In this document: piece by piece, positions 54,018-62,920 of the stretch
How positions within the stretch are numbered: the stretch's first letter is position 1
How the letters are laid out: each line of letters opens with the position of its first letter
Assembly (NCBI RefSeq): GCF_000768705.1
Contig: NZ_AVPJ01000005.1
Coordinates: forward strand, 62,001 to 126,000
Reading direction: 5' to 3'
Length of the DNA stretch: 64,000 nucleotides
DNA from: Knoellia sinensis KCTC 19936
Lineage (GTDB): Bacteria > Actinomycetota > Actinomycetes > Actinomycetales > Dermatophilaceae
The notes under the pieces: model-generated
What the model was told of the DNA's origin: nothing
Seen by the model: the letters and a program-made list of their open reading frames with translations, nothing else
The model's database searches: none
Translations under genes and position numbers: made by a program

Positions 54018-56699
54018 ATGTGCGGCATCGCCGGCTACTACGGCCTGAGCGCCAACGAGGCGCTCCTGAACACGATGAACGACGTCCAGGAGCACCGCGG
54101 ACCCGACGGTGAGGGCATCTTCGTCGATGGTCCGTGTGGGCTGGCGCACCGCCGCCTCTCGATCATCGACGTCGCCCACGGCCAGCAGCCGATGGCGACG
54201 GCCGACGGTCGCTACTCGATCGCCTACAACGGCGAGGTCTACAACTACCTCGACCTGCGTGCCGAACTCGAGGGCCTGGGCCGGACGTTCGAGACCGACA
54301 GTGACACCGAGGTCGTGCTCCAGGCGTTCGCGCAGTGGGGGCGCGACGCCTTCGACCGGTTCAACGGCATGTTCGGCCTCGCGATCTGGGACCGCGACGA
54401 GCAGCGGCTCACCCTCGCGCGCGACCACTTCGGGATCAAACCCGTCTACGTATGCCGTGTGCCCGCGTCCGAGGGTTCGTCCAGCGCCGAGGCACTCCTG
54501 TTCTCGAGCGAGATTCGCCCGATCCTCGCCAGTGGCCTCTACGAGAAGAAGCCCAACGAGCGCTCGATCTACCGCTACCTGAAGTTCCGCGCCCACGAGG
54601 ACGGCACCGAGACGTTCTTCGACGGCATCGAGCGGCTCGAGCCGGGCGAGATGCTCGAAGCGGATGCGGACGGCATACGCCGAAGCATGTTCACGCGGCT
54701 GCGTGAGGAACTCCTGGAACTCGCCGAGGAGCAGCGCCCCTACGACGATGCCGCGGCGGCCGAATACAAGGCCCGCTTCATCGAGGCCGTGCGGCTGCGC
54801 CTGCAGTCCGAGGTGCCCGTCGGAACGTCGCTCTCGGGTGGACTCGACAGTTCCGCCGTCGCTGTCATCATCAACCAGCTCATCAATGAGGGCGACAAGC
54901 GCACCGAGTCGGTCGGCACGCAGCAGAACACCTTCAGCGCGGTCTTCCCGAACTCGATCAACGACGAGGAGCGCTACGTCGACGCGGTCCTCGAGATCTG
55001 CAAGGGCCACGTCGACGGGCACAAGATTCTCCCGACGCCCGAGGAGTTCAAGGCCGACCTGCGCGACTTCGTGCGCACCCAGGAGGAGCCGCTCATCTCG
55101 AGTGGTCCCTATGCCCAGTTCCAGGTGATGCGCGAGGCGACCAAGCACGTCACCGTCCTCCTCGACGGCCAGGGCGCCGACGAGATGATGGCCGGCTACA
55201 TCCCCTACTACGCGGTCTACCTCAGGCAGCTGCGGGCGCAGGGCGCCAAGGCCGCGGCCGCCGAGCTGAGCAAGTCACTCGACGTGCTCTTCCGGCTCGG
55301 GCGCTTCCGCGTCAAGGCCAAGCTCAAGGGCCGCAAGGACGTGCCGGTCACGTCGCTGCTCAACCCGGCGTTCACGTCGAAGTGGACCGACGAGCGGTTC
55401 CCCGTCGAGCAGTCCCACCTCAAGAAGCGCCTCATCCAGGACCTGTTCCACAACAGCCTGCCGAGCCTGCTGCGCTACGAGGACAAGAACACGATGCGCT
55501 TCTCGCTCGAGGGGCGCGTGCCGTTCCTCGACAAGGAGGTTGTGAAGTTCATCTTCAGCCTCACCGACGAGGCGATCATCAAGGACGGCTGGAACAAGCG
55601 CATCCTGCGCGACGCGACCCGCGGTCTGCTGCCCGAGTCGATCAACCGTCGCCGCAACAAGATCGGGTTCACGACGCCGCAGTCCGAGTGGTTCATGCGG
55701 CTCAAGAACCACTTCTACTCGATCTTCCTCAGTGAGTCGTTCGCCAACCGCCCCTACTTCAACCAGACCGAGGTGCTCCACGCCTTCGAGGGCTGGATCA
55801 AGGGCAGCAACAACTCCGACACCATGATGTTCTGGCGCTTCATCAACCTCGAGCTGTGGCTGCAGGAGTACTTCGACGAGGAGCCGCAGGTCGACAAGGC
55901 CACCGCCCAGGCGGCGCCGAAGTCCGACGTCGAGCCCAACGCCGGCAAGTCCCTCGACATCACCACCGAGCGCGGCGAGACGGTGCGGCGCTACCCGATT
56001 CGCACGGAACTGTTCGCCAAGGACGACGATCTCGACGCCAAGGTGCTCGCCCGGATCGACGAGTTCTTCGAGACGCTGCCGACGGCGGGCGCCGAGCACG
56101 ACGCCGCGACCAAGGGCCGTTGGTACCTCTTCATCTCCGAGAAGATCATCGCCATCACGCAGGGTCGCTCGTTCTTCGTCTGGGACATCAAGGTCGGCAA
56201 GCCGGCCCGGGTGCTCTCGAAGTACGTCACGCGCACGCCTGCGGGCATCGGGCTGGGGTCGCCTTTCACGATGCAGCTCGCCATCGAGGAGGCCGGTCTG
56301 CCGCGCGTGCTTTATGCCGCCGCCGGTGGTGCCGTGGGCAAGGCGATCGGACGCAAGGGGCTCTTCTACGAGCTCGTCGGCAACCAGATCGCGGCCATCG
56401 ACGGCCCGACCGAGTACTCCGCCTACCCGTCGAACGTCTCGGCCAAGCTCGCGCCCAAGGACCCCGACCAGGTGGCCGCCCGCCTGTCTGCAGGGATCCG
56501 TAGTCGGGTGCCGGCGGCATACAAGGACTCGTTCGCCGGGACGATCGTCATGGACGCCAACGACATCGGCCGCAACGTCCTCGGCAGCGATGTGCCTGAC
56601 GACAAGGCGCGGTTCGAGGAGATGTTCGCCGACAACCCGCTGGGTCAGGGCAGCGAGCAGACTCCCATGGCCTTGGTTTTCATCCAGGACACCGACTGA
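54018..56699 (+). CDS. Asparagine synthetase fused to a CofE/F420-0:glutamate ligase-like domain
   Basis: 893 residues, about 250 more than a normal AsnB. Residues 2-200 are a class II amidotransferase (Cys2 in MCGIAGYYG, HRGPDGEG, YNGEVYN). Residues 240-625 are the synthetase domain with SGGLDSS at 273-279 and LLDGQGADEMMAGY, ending at the usual AsnB terminus near LELWLQEYFDEEP. After an Ala/Pro/Lys linker, residues 640-893 form a separate domain: RYPIRTELFAKDD, FISEKIIAITQGR, KYVTRTPAGIGLGSP, GRKGLFYELVGNQIAAIDG, VMDANDIGRNVLGS and DNPLGQGSEQTP. These resemble bacterial proteins annotated as coenzyme F420-0:L-glutamate (gamma-glutamyl) ligase. The fused role is unknown; two amide-bond chemistries in one chain suggest channelled amidation or ligation. 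One ATA codon lies in an octamer near 54673. Confidence 0.85.
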   Translation: MCGIAGYYGLSANEALLNTMNDVQEHRGPDGEGIFVDGPCGLAHRRLSIIDVAHGQQPMATADGRYSIAYNGEVYNYLDLRAELEGLGRTFETDSDTEVVLQAFAQWGRDAFDRFNGMFGLAIWDRDEQRLTLARDHFGIKPVYVCRVPASEGSSSAEALLFSSEIRPILASGLYEKKPNERSIYRYLKFRAHEDGTETFFDGIERLEPGEMLEADADGIRRSMFTRLREELLELAEEQRPYDDAAAAEYKARFIEAVRLRLQSEVPVGTSLSGGLDSSAVAVIINQLINEGDKRTESVGTQQNTFSAVFPNSINDEERYVDAVLEICKGHVDGHKILPTPEEFKADLRDFVRTQEEPLISSGPYAQFQVMREATKHVTVLLDGQGADEMMAGYIPYYAVYLRQLRAQGAKAAAAELSKSLDVLFRLGRFRVKAKLKGRKDVPVTSLLNPAFTSKWTDERFPVEQSHLKKRLIQDLFHNSLPSLLRYEDKNTMRFSLEGRVPFLDKEVVKFIFSLTDEAIIKDGWNKRILRDATRGLLPESINRRRNKIGFTTPQSEWFMRLKNHFYSIFLSESFANRPYFNQTEVLHAFEGWIKGSNNSDTMMFWRFINLELWLQEYFDEEPQVDKATAQAAPKSDVEPNAGKSLDITTERGETVRRYPIRTELFAKDDDLDAKVLARIDEFFETLPTAGAEHDAATKGRWYLFISEKIIAITQGRSFFVWDIKVGKPARVLSKYVTRTPAGIGLGSPFTMQLAIEEAGLPRVLYAAAGGAVGKAIGRKGLFYELVGNQIAAIDGPTEYSAYPSNVSAKLAPKDPDQVAARLSAGIRSRVPAAYKDSFAGTIVMDANDIGRNVLGSDVPDDKARFEEMFADNPLGQGSEQTPMALVFIQDTD

Positions 56700-56700
56700 C

Positions 56701-56838
56701 CGCCCTTTCTCACCACTGATTGCTCGTTCGGCCAGTTCGTCGTTGCCCTCCTCACTGTCCGCCCTTTCTCACCACTGATTGCTCGTTCGGCCAGTTCGTC
56801 GTTGCCCTCCTCACTGTCCGAACGAGCAATCAGTGGTG
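56701..56838. repeat. Palindromic element with a tandemly duplicated left half (family A, copy 3)
   Basis: A 59-base unit is repeated exactly at 56701-56759 and 56760-56818. The second copy's left arm 56770-56795 pairs with 56813-56838 over 26 bases with one mismatch, loop TCGTCGTTGCCCTCCTC. The first copy has no right arm of its own. The right arm overlaps the stop codon of the flippase-like gene. The element lies between two convergent genes. Confidence 0.8.
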
Positions 56839-57873
56839 TGCGGCTTCGGCGGCCTCGACCTCTTCGGGTGCGGCCTTCGGGCTCATCGACCAGGCCAGCC
56901 AGCCCAAAGCCCCCAGCGGCACCTCCATGAGGTGGGTGAAGATCGAGAAGAGGAAGATGCCGGACATCGCTTCCGTTGAGGGGGCACCCCAGGCAACGAG
57001 AGCAGCCACCGAGGCGATCTCCATGACACCGACGCCACCGGGTGTGATGCCGACGGCAGTGAGCAGACGCCCGATCGCGAATGCCGCGAAGAGAATGCCC
57101 AGCGGCAACATGTCGACGCCCACTGCCCGCATGATCAGGACGAACAAGACGTAGTAGAAGCCGAAGAACCCGACCATCCCGAGGGTCATCTGCAGCCAGC
57201 CGCGACGGACGACCTCGTTGATGCGGTTGCGCATGTCGGTGACGAGTTGGTCGATGCTCATGGTCCGGTTGCGACGACGGAAGAGGGGGGCGAGAAGACG
57301 GTCGAGACCCTTCCCGATCGCTTGGGCGGAACGTTCGCTCGCCAGGATCGCGACGAACACCCCCAAGATCGACAGCCCGGTCAGTGCCCCTCCCCACGCG
57401 AGGCTGGTCAGTTCCCTAGGAAGACCGTCGTTGCCCCACCACAGCATGACGATGGCGACGATCGGCAGGGCAATGCGGGCCAAGGTGTTCCACACGCCCG
57501 TGACGATCGCCGAGGTCGAGACGTCGCGGTTCTTGAAGCCCCACGACCGCAGGATCGTGTAGGTCGCCGCGAGGCCGACGGCCCCACCGCCCGGGAGCAG
57601 GTTGCTCACCGACGATCCGCAGATGTTGACGATGAATGCTCGCCAGTGGCTCAGCCCAGGGAGTGACCCGGTGAAGGTGAACGTGTAGCAGCCCAGTCCC
57701 AGGAGCACCAGCCCCAAGAATCCGAGCCCTTGCCACCAGGAGACCGTCTCGACGTGCGCGAAGACGTCGCCCCACGTGGTCTTCGCGACTTTGGGAAAGC
57801 CCCAGACGAGGAGCACGACGGTGAGTGCGAGCCCGATGACGACTCGGATGACCTGCTTCGCTCGCCGACTCAT
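56830..57873 (-). CDS. Flippase-like / lysylphosphatidylglycerol synthase TM-family membrane protein
   Basis: 347 residues with about eight hydrophobic helices. VNICGSSVSNLLPGGGAVGLAAT near 90 and LLTAVGITPGGVGVMEIASVAAL near 265 are the paired Gly-rich motifs of the UPF0104/LPG_synthase_TM family, associated with lipid translocation or modification. The last residues AEAAHH and the stop are encoded by the palindromic repeat. The start overlaps the PIG-L gene stop by four bases on the minus strand. The function in this host is unknown; the neighbours suggest glycolipid metabolism. Confidence 0.85.
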   Translation of the reverse strand: MSRRAKQVIRVVIGLALTVVLLVWGFPKVAKTTWGDVFAHVETVSWWQGLGFLGLVLLGLGCYTFTFTGSLPGLSHWRAFIVNICGSSVSNLLPGGGAVGLAATYTILRSWGFKNRDVSTSAIVTGVWNTLARIALPIVAIVMLWWGNDGLPRELTSLAWGGALTGLSILGVFVAILASERSAQAIGKGLDRLLAPLFRRRNRTMSIDQLVTDMRNRINEVVRRGWLQMTLGMVGFFGFYYVLFVLIMRAVGVDMLPLGILFAAFAIGRLLTAVGITPGGVGVMEIASVAALVAWGAPSTEAMSGIFLFSIFTHLMEVPLGALGWLAWSMSPKAAPEEVEAAEAAHH

Positions 57874-58733
57874 GGCAACCCCTCAAAAACATCGTTCCGT
57901 ATGCCGTCCCCAGCCTTCGAGCCCCGTGTCACCGTTGCGTCCGGGTCGCGGAACCATTCGCGACCGAAGACGACGTCATAGAGCGGGCGGGGGATGCGCA
58001 GGAAGGCGGCGAGTGTCCGGTCGCCACCCTTCGACCCGTCGGTCGACGCCTGCGAGGCGTGCGCCCGCATCGAGGCGCGCTTGGCGGCGATGTGCTTGCG
58101 GACGCTGATGCGGTGCGTGATGTCGGCGCGGGCGGTGAACGCGCGCTCGAACGTCGTCGGGTCGAACTCGGGCGGGAACCGGTAGACCTTGCCGACCAGC
58201 CGCACGGCCCGAGCGATCGCGTCGCGTGGGACGGTCGCCTCGAGGACCCGAAGTTCCTGCGAGTCCGTCGCGGCGCGGGCGATCTCGGCGGCCCGTGCCC
58301 CGACCTCGTGGACCCGCATGTGGTCGCGGTGGCCATAGCCCCCTGCCGCGTCATAGGTCAGCAGCACGTCGGCGCGCTCGGTGCGCAGGATCCCGGCGAG
58401 GCGTTCGGCGGCCTCCTCGACCGACGCGCGGCAGAAGCGCACCTGGCCGGGCGGGTCCGGGGGAATGGGCCCGTCGAGCCCGGAGTCGGCGTAGCCCAGC
58501 CACTCGACGCGTGCCACCCCCAGCGCATCCGCGGACTCGCGTGCCTCGGCCAGACGGACCTCGGCGAGCCCTTCGTAGTCGTCCGACGCGAGTCCGAGGG
58601 CGCCGTCGGTGGCAATGACGAGGACGACCCGGTGCCCCTCGGCGGCGGCCTTGGCCATGGTGCCGGAGGTCAGGAGGGCCTCGTCGTCGGGGTGGGCGTG
58701 GAAGGCCACCAGCGTGCGCGTCATCGTGTCCAT
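57870..58733 (-). CDS. PIG-L / LmbE-family deacetylase
   Basis: 287 residues from ATG 58733; ATG 58724 in frame is also possible. The zinc site is FHAHPDDEAL near residues 9-18, with HRDHMRVHEVG near 140. Members remove acetyl groups from GlcNAc derivatives (MshB, Mca, PIG-L). It differs from Mca at 5972 in the C-terminal half, which is basic (ISVRKHIAAKRASMRAH) and probably does not bind mycothiol. It is divergent from the glycosyltransferase by only 8 bases. A sugar-lipid or MshB-like substrate is possible. The 3' end contains an octamer-linked ATA codon near 57901. Confidence 0.87.
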   Translation of the reverse strand: MDTMTRTLVAFHAHPDDEALLTSGTMAKAAAEGHRVVLVIATDGALGLASDDYEGLAEVRLAEARESADALGVARVEWLGYADSGLDGPIPPDPPGQVRFCRASVEEAAERLAGILRTERADVLLTYDAAGGYGHRDHMRVHEVGARAAEIARAATDSQELRVLEATVPRDAIARAVRLVGKVYRFPPEFDPTTFERAFTARADITHRISVRKHIAAKRASMRAHASQASTDGSKGGDRTLAAFLRIPRPLYDVVFGREWFRDPDATVTRGSKAGDGIRNDVFEGLP

Positions 58734-58741
58734 CCTGACGC

Positions 58742-59965
58742 ATGGCAAGGTTGACGCTCGTGAGGGTCGCCCTGTTGTCGGACTGCTATCTGCCGCGCCT
58801 TGGTGGGATCGAGGTCCAGGTCCACGACCTGGCCCACCACCTCGTCATGGCAGGGCACGACGTCGAGGTCATCACGGCCACGGCCGGTGAGACCCGCGAG
58901 CACACCACCGAGACGGAGCAGGTCGTCGCGCCCGGGTCCGATGGGTCTCAGAACGGCACCGTCACCGTCCACCGGCTGCCGCTGCCCATCCCGGGGGCTC
59001 CGCCCATCAACCCGTTCGTCAAGGACGAGGTCCGCGAACTCCTCACCCGCACCCCCTTCGATGTCGCGCACGGCCACATGGGGGTCGTCAGCCCCTTCGC
59101 GACCGACATGATCGGCGTCGCGCTCGAGGCGGGTCTCCCCACCGCGGCGACCTGGCACTGCGTCATCGACCGCAGTGCACCGGTCTTCCGCGCCCTCGGG
59201 CACGCGCGACGCTGGGGTGAAGCCGGGGCGGCCCTGTCGGCCGTCTCGACCATGGCTGCCGAACGCGTCGCCCTCATCACCGGTGACGACTCCGCGCGAG
59301 CCACCGTGAAGGTCCTCAACAACGGCATCGACGTCGCCCAGTGGCGACCGTCCATCAGCCCCAGCCCCAGCCCCAGGGCCGACACCGTGGCACCCGCGGA
59401 CGACGGTGTGGTGCGGATCGTCAGCGCCATGAGGTTCGTGCAGCGCAAGCGGCCGGGTGCGCTTGTCGACGTGCTCCGGGCGGCACGCGAACAGCTGGAC
59501 GCCAGCGCTCCGGGCACCATGCTCGAGGCCCACCTGGTCGGCGACGGTCCCCAGCGTCGCCTGATCGCAGCTCAGCTCGAGCGGCACGGCATCGACTGGA
59601 TCCACCTTCCCGGCCGGGTCACGCGCGAGCACCTGCGCGAACTCCACTGGCGCAGCGACATCTATGTCACGACGGCACGGCTCGAGGCCTTCGGCATCGC
59701 CGCGCTCGAGGCGCGCACGGCCGGCTTGGTCGTCGCGGCCCGGGCGGGCACGGGAGTGGAGGACTTCGTCACGGACGGGCGCAACGGCATACTCCGGTCC
59801 TCCGACGACGACCTCGCGACGGGACTCGCGCAGCTTGCCTCGCGGCCCGACGAACTCGCGCGCCTGCGCGCCCACAACGTCGGCTCGCCGCCGGCACAGT
59901 CCTGGGACCGCGTTGTCGAGACGACCCTGGCCGAATACGCCCGAGCCCAGCGAGGTGCGTCGTGA
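58742..59965 (+). CDS. Family 4 glycosyltransferase (GT-B fold)
   Basis: 407 residues. N-terminal Rossmann half begins RVALLSDCYLPRLGGIEVQVHDLAHHL, the nucleotide-sugar transferase pattern of PimB/MshA-like enzymes. The C-terminal donor-binding half has HLPGRVTREHLRELH and the conserved EX7E-type motif EAFGIAALEARTAG near residue 315, then ARAGTGVEDFV. The donor and acceptor are unknown. A later GTG 58760 could be the start. It overlaps the Nudix gene by four bases (GTGA). It forms a divergent pair with the PIG-L gene. Confidence 0.88.
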   Translation: MARLTLVRVALLSDCYLPRLGGIEVQVHDLAHHLVMAGHDVEVITATAGETREHTTETEQVVAPGSDGSQNGTVTVHRLPLPIPGAPPINPFVKDEVRELLTRTPFDVAHGHMGVVSPFATDMIGVALEAGLPTAATWHCVIDRSAPVFRALGHARRWGEAGAALSAVSTMAAERVALITGDDSARATVKVLNNGIDVAQWRPSISPSPSPRADTVAPADDGVVRIVSAMRFVQRKRPGALVDVLRAAREQLDASAPGTMLEAHLVGDGPQRRLIAAQLERHGIDWIHLPGRVTREHLRELHWRSDIYVTTARLEAFGIAALEARTAGLVVAARAGTGVEDFVTDGRNGILRSSDDDLATGLAQLASRPDELARLRAHNVGSPPAQSWDRVVETTLAEYARAQRGAS

Positions 59966-60648
59966 TCGACATTGTGGCGCTGCAGGCGGATCGAGAGGTC
60001 GTGCGCTTCGCGCTGGAGCACGGCGCCGACCCAGCGACGGAGCTGGCAACGCGTGGCTGGTCGGGTCGAGCCGTGTCGGCCACTCGGACCTCATCGGACG
60101 ACCTCACGATCACGTATGCCGTCCGACCCGGTTCCGTTGCCCAGGCGCCTCTGCGGGACGTGCCGCACGACGACGACGTCACGCTCGACGATCTGGCCAA
60201 TGTCGTTCCGTACCAACGCATTGCCGCGTATGCCGTCGTGCGCAGTTCCCGAGGAATTCTTGCGACCGAGCTTTCGGCCAGAACCAATGCGGCCGGCTTG
60301 TGGAACCTTCCGGGTGGCGGTCTCGATCCCGGCGAGGACCCCGGCGCCGCCGTCGTGCGCGAGGTCCACGAGGAGACCGGTCAGCATGTTGTCGATGTCC
60401 AACTCCTCACGGTGATGACGCGTCACTGGGTGGGGCGCGCGCCGAGCGGCCGCGTCGAGGACTTCCACGCGGTGCGCCTCTTCCACACGGCCCACTGCCC
60501 CGAACCGACCGACCCCGTGGTGCACGATGTCGGCGGTTCGACGTCCGCAGCCCTGTGGGTCCCCGAAACCGAACTCGCGAACCTGCCGCTGGCGCACTCG
60601 GTCCCCGATGCCCTTGCCGCTGCCGGCGTGGCGTTGCGTCCGCTCTGA
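59962..60648 (+). CDS. Nudix hydrolase
   Basis: 228 residues from GTG 59962. An N-terminal part of about 85 residues of unknown fold precedes the Nudix domain. The Nudix box is GLDPGEDPGAAVVREVHEETGQ near residues 127-148 with the catalytic glutamates in REVHEETG. LWNLPGGG precedes it. The enzyme hydrolyses a nucleoside-diphosphate-linked compound; with a glycosyltransferase upstream a nucleotide-sugar is a plausible guess. The long frame reaching 59341 belongs to a shadow of the glycosyltransferase gene. Confidence 0.87.
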   Translation: MIDIVALQADREVVRFALEHGADPATELATRGWSGRAVSATRTSSDDLTITYAVRPGSVAQAPLRDVPHDDDVTLDDLANVVPYQRIAAYAVVRSSRGILATELSARTNAAGLWNLPGGGLDPGEDPGAAVVREVHEETGQHVVDVQLLTVMTRHWVGRAPSGRVEDFHAVRLFHTAHCPEPTDPVVHDVGGSTSAALWVPETELANLPLAHSVPDALAAAGVALRPL

Positions 60649-60703
60649 ATATCTCCCCCTTCCGCGGTGCCGCCTTCACGACGCACGTCAGGGACGGCTC
60701 AGC

Positions 60704-61207
60704 TCAGCTCCTGAACCGCTGACCACGCAGGCCCGCGAGCCCGAGAACGACGAGCAGGACGCCCGCTCCGACCGCGGTGACGGGTCCGGCGATGTCCCAG
60801 CGGATGTCGAGATCGGCGACCTGCGTGACGAGCACCGCGATCGCGACGAGCACACCGATGAGACCGATCACGGAGGTCGTCGGAGCCGGGCCGGACTTGT
60901 ACTCCGGCACCGCCGGCTGCGTCGAGGCCGCTGCATACGGAGATGCGGGCGGTGGCGCGTACGGCTGCGTGGGAGAGGGGTCCACGGGCCTGGAGTCCTG
61001 GTCGGACACCGGCTCCGACGCCGGCGCGGACGCCGGCTCCGGGTGGTCGGACGGGCGAGAGGGGGCGTCGTCCGACTCGTCGAGGAAGGTCTCGAGGGTG
61101 GTGTCGTCGTGCTGAGGCGTGTCGTTCGTCGGTTGGTCGGTCGTCGGATCGTCGTCCTTGGGGGCGTTCCGGGGATCGCCGGGCATGGGTGCGTCGTGCT
61201 GGCTCAT
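60704..61207 (-). CDS. Membrane protein with disordered N-terminus
   Basis: 167 residues. The first 110 residues are Asp/Pro/Ser/Gln-rich and low-complexity. Two membrane helices follow (about 108-126, VIGLIGVLVAIAVLVTQ, and 136-158, IAGPVTAVGAGVLLVVLGLAG). AGGAAGG lies upstream of ATG 61207. It is 3 bases downstream of the PspC-domain gene and is probably its partner. It converges with the Nudix gene (55 bases). Confidence 0.78.
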   Translation of the reverse strand: MSQHDAPMPGDPRNAPKDDDPTTDQPTNDTPQHDDTTLETFLDESDDAPSRPSDHPEPASAPASEPVSDQDSRPVDPSPTQPYAPPPASPYAAASTQPAVPEYKSGPAPTTSVIGLIGVLVAIAVLVTQVADLDIRWDIAGPVTAVGAGVLLVVLGLAGLRGQRFRS

Positions 61208-61210
61208 GGG

Positions 61211-62794
61211 TCAGCCTTCCTGGATGGTGATCTCGCCGAAGCGGAGGTCGGCGCGGACGATGACGTCGGGGGTCCCTGACCCGAGGTTGAGCGTGACGGT
61301 CTCGCTGGGCCCGTCCTGGGCGCCGTTGTCGCGATCGGACACCCCGCCCGGCAGGTTGCCGCGCACCTGCACCTCGCCGAACTCGGTCTTCGCGCGGATC
61401 TGCGCGTTGACGCCCTGCGGCACGATGATCGTCATCTCACCGGCGCCCTGCCGGATCTCGACCTCCTGGGGCACGAGCGGGGCGGCGCCCACGCTCGGGG
61501 CCGGGGGAACGGGGCTGGGGGTGGGAGCCGGGACGGCGGGCACGGAGGCGCCGGGTGCCGGGGCGCTCGGCGCCACACTCGGAGTCGGAACGGGCGTCGG
61601 GGTGGGGCTGGGCACGGTGGCCGGCGGGTTCTCGAGGGACGAGAAGAGCGGTCGAAGGTCGATGGTCAGCTCACCGGCGCCGTGGTCGTAGCCGGTCACC
61701 GTGGACGACAGGGCCGGAGTGAAGAAGCGCACGCCGCGGTCACCTTCGAGGACCTGCTCGCCGACACCGACGCTGGCTGCGCCGACACCGAGGACGGTGA
61801 CGACCGCCGCCGACAGGAGACTCCGACGGCCGCTCAGGCCGATGATCATCGTCGTGAGAGCCGAGGCTCCCAGGGCGAGGATGAGCCCGAACAGTTCGGG
61901 CGAGCCCGGGAAGTCCACGGCGTCATCGAGGAGGAGGCCAGCGGTGTAGCCGAGGATCGCGAGTCCGAGGGTGAGAGCAAATCCGGCGAACCCGGCCGTA
62001 CGGCGACGCGGTCGCGGTGGCGGCGGCGGGGCCAGGGGAACGTGCGCACGCGGGGGAACGGGTGGGGCAGGCGGCGGCTGCCACGCGGGCGGCGCACCAG
62101 ACGGTGCCTCGGCGGACGTCGGTGCCTGGGCGGACGTCGGTGCCTGGGCGGACGTCGGTGCCTGGGCGGCCATCGGCGCCGCTGCGCCTGTCGGCGCGTC
62201 CGTGGGGGCAGGAGCTCCGGGCGTGCTGGAGGCAACGGACGCATACGGCGCGGGAGCTGCGGTCGGCACGTTCGCGGCATACGTGCTCGTCCCGGAGGCA
62301 CCCGCGGTGCCTTCGAAGGTGGTCCACGACGATCCGGCGACCCGCCCCTTGTTCTGCTCGTGGCGCCAGAACAGGAAGCCGATCAGCGCGAGCACGATGA
62401 CGCCCCAGCCGATGAAGAAGCCGTCCTGGCCGAAGACGATCGCCGCGAAGACGATGACGGCGATGACCGACAGGATGATGGCACCGGTGGCCTCGCCCCC
62501 GCCGCCGCCACTCACGGCGTCGCGCGCCATGATCCGACCCCCCTCGTCAGGCATGAACAGCCAGGCGAAGAGGTAGATCACGATGCCGAAGCCGCCGAAG
62601 AGCGTCAGGGCGATGAAGGCTGCCCGGATGAGGACGGGGTCGACGTCGACGCGACGGGCGATACCTGCTGCGACTCCGGCGAACCACTGGCGCGACCGGT
62701 CCCTGCGGAGCCCGGTCGAGGAGATGTCGTCCCAGAACCGGTTGGCCTGGGACGGAGTCTGGATCGACTCGTCGGAGTGAGGTGTCTGCGTCAT
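61211..62794 (-). CDS. PspC-domain membrane protein with LiaF-like C-terminus
   Basis: 527 residues. The PspC domain (about 28-85) reads RDRSRQWFAGVAAGIARRVDVDPVLIRAAFIALTLFGGFG then FAWLFMPDEGG. Several more helices follow, then a low-complexity Ala/Pro linker with a QAPTSA repeat (about 205-235), a second membrane block (about 270-345), and a C-terminal beta-rich domain (about 365-527) like LiaF/DUF4097 adhesin-type proteins: TEFGEVQVRGNLPGG and ADLRFGEITIQEG. Such proteins sense envelope stress and act with a LiaRS-like kinase. It is divergent from the PspC-histidine kinase at 62921. Confidence 0.85.
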   Translation of the reverse strand: MTQTPHSDESIQTPSQANRFWDDISSTGLRRDRSRQWFAGVAAGIARRVDVDPVLIRAAFIALTLFGGFGIVIYLFAWLFMPDEGGRIMARDAVSGGGGGEATGAIILSVIAVIVFAAIVFGQDGFFIGWGVIVLALIGFLFWRHEQNKGRVAGSSWTTFEGTAGASGTSTYAANVPTAAPAPYASVASSTPGAPAPTDAPTGAAAPMAAQAPTSAQAPTSAQAPTSAEAPSGAPPAWQPPPAPPVPPRAHVPLAPPPPPRPRRRTAGFAGFALTLGLAILGYTAGLLLDDAVDFPGSPELFGLILALGASALTTMIIGLSGRRSLLSAAVVTVLGVGAASVGVGEQVLEGDRGVRFFTPALSSTVTGYDHGAGELTIDLRPLFSSLENPPATVPSPTPTPVPTPSVAPSAPAPGASVPAVPAPTPSPVPPAPSVGAAPLVPQEVEIRQGAGEMTIIVPQGVNAQIRAKTEFGEVQVRGNLPGGVSDRDNGAQDGPSETVTLNLGSGTPDVIVRADLRFGEITIQEG

Positions 62795-62908
62795 GCCACC
62801 AACACTGGCTCACGCACCGACTCGCTGCCATGAGGTTTTACCCTGACGACTCCCTGAGGGGACCCCCAAGGCACCCTTGCAGCGGTCACCCGAGCGACGA
62901 ACGTGCGT

Positions 62909-62920
62909 CAGGATGGGGGT
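62909..62920 (+). promoter_or_regulatory. Weak leaderless -10 candidate of the PspC-kinase gene
   Basis: CAGGAT 62909-62914, 6 bases, GTG 62921. The first base deviates from TANNNT. The 126-base divergent gap upstream shows no other clear site. Confidence 0.35.

Noticed and set aside
55930-56699. The AsnB C-terminal extension as read-through into a second gene after a lost stop
   Set aside because: The linker is in frame and the extra domain is complete with conserved-looking blocks. A past fusion is likely, but no internal start with a ribosome site is seen.
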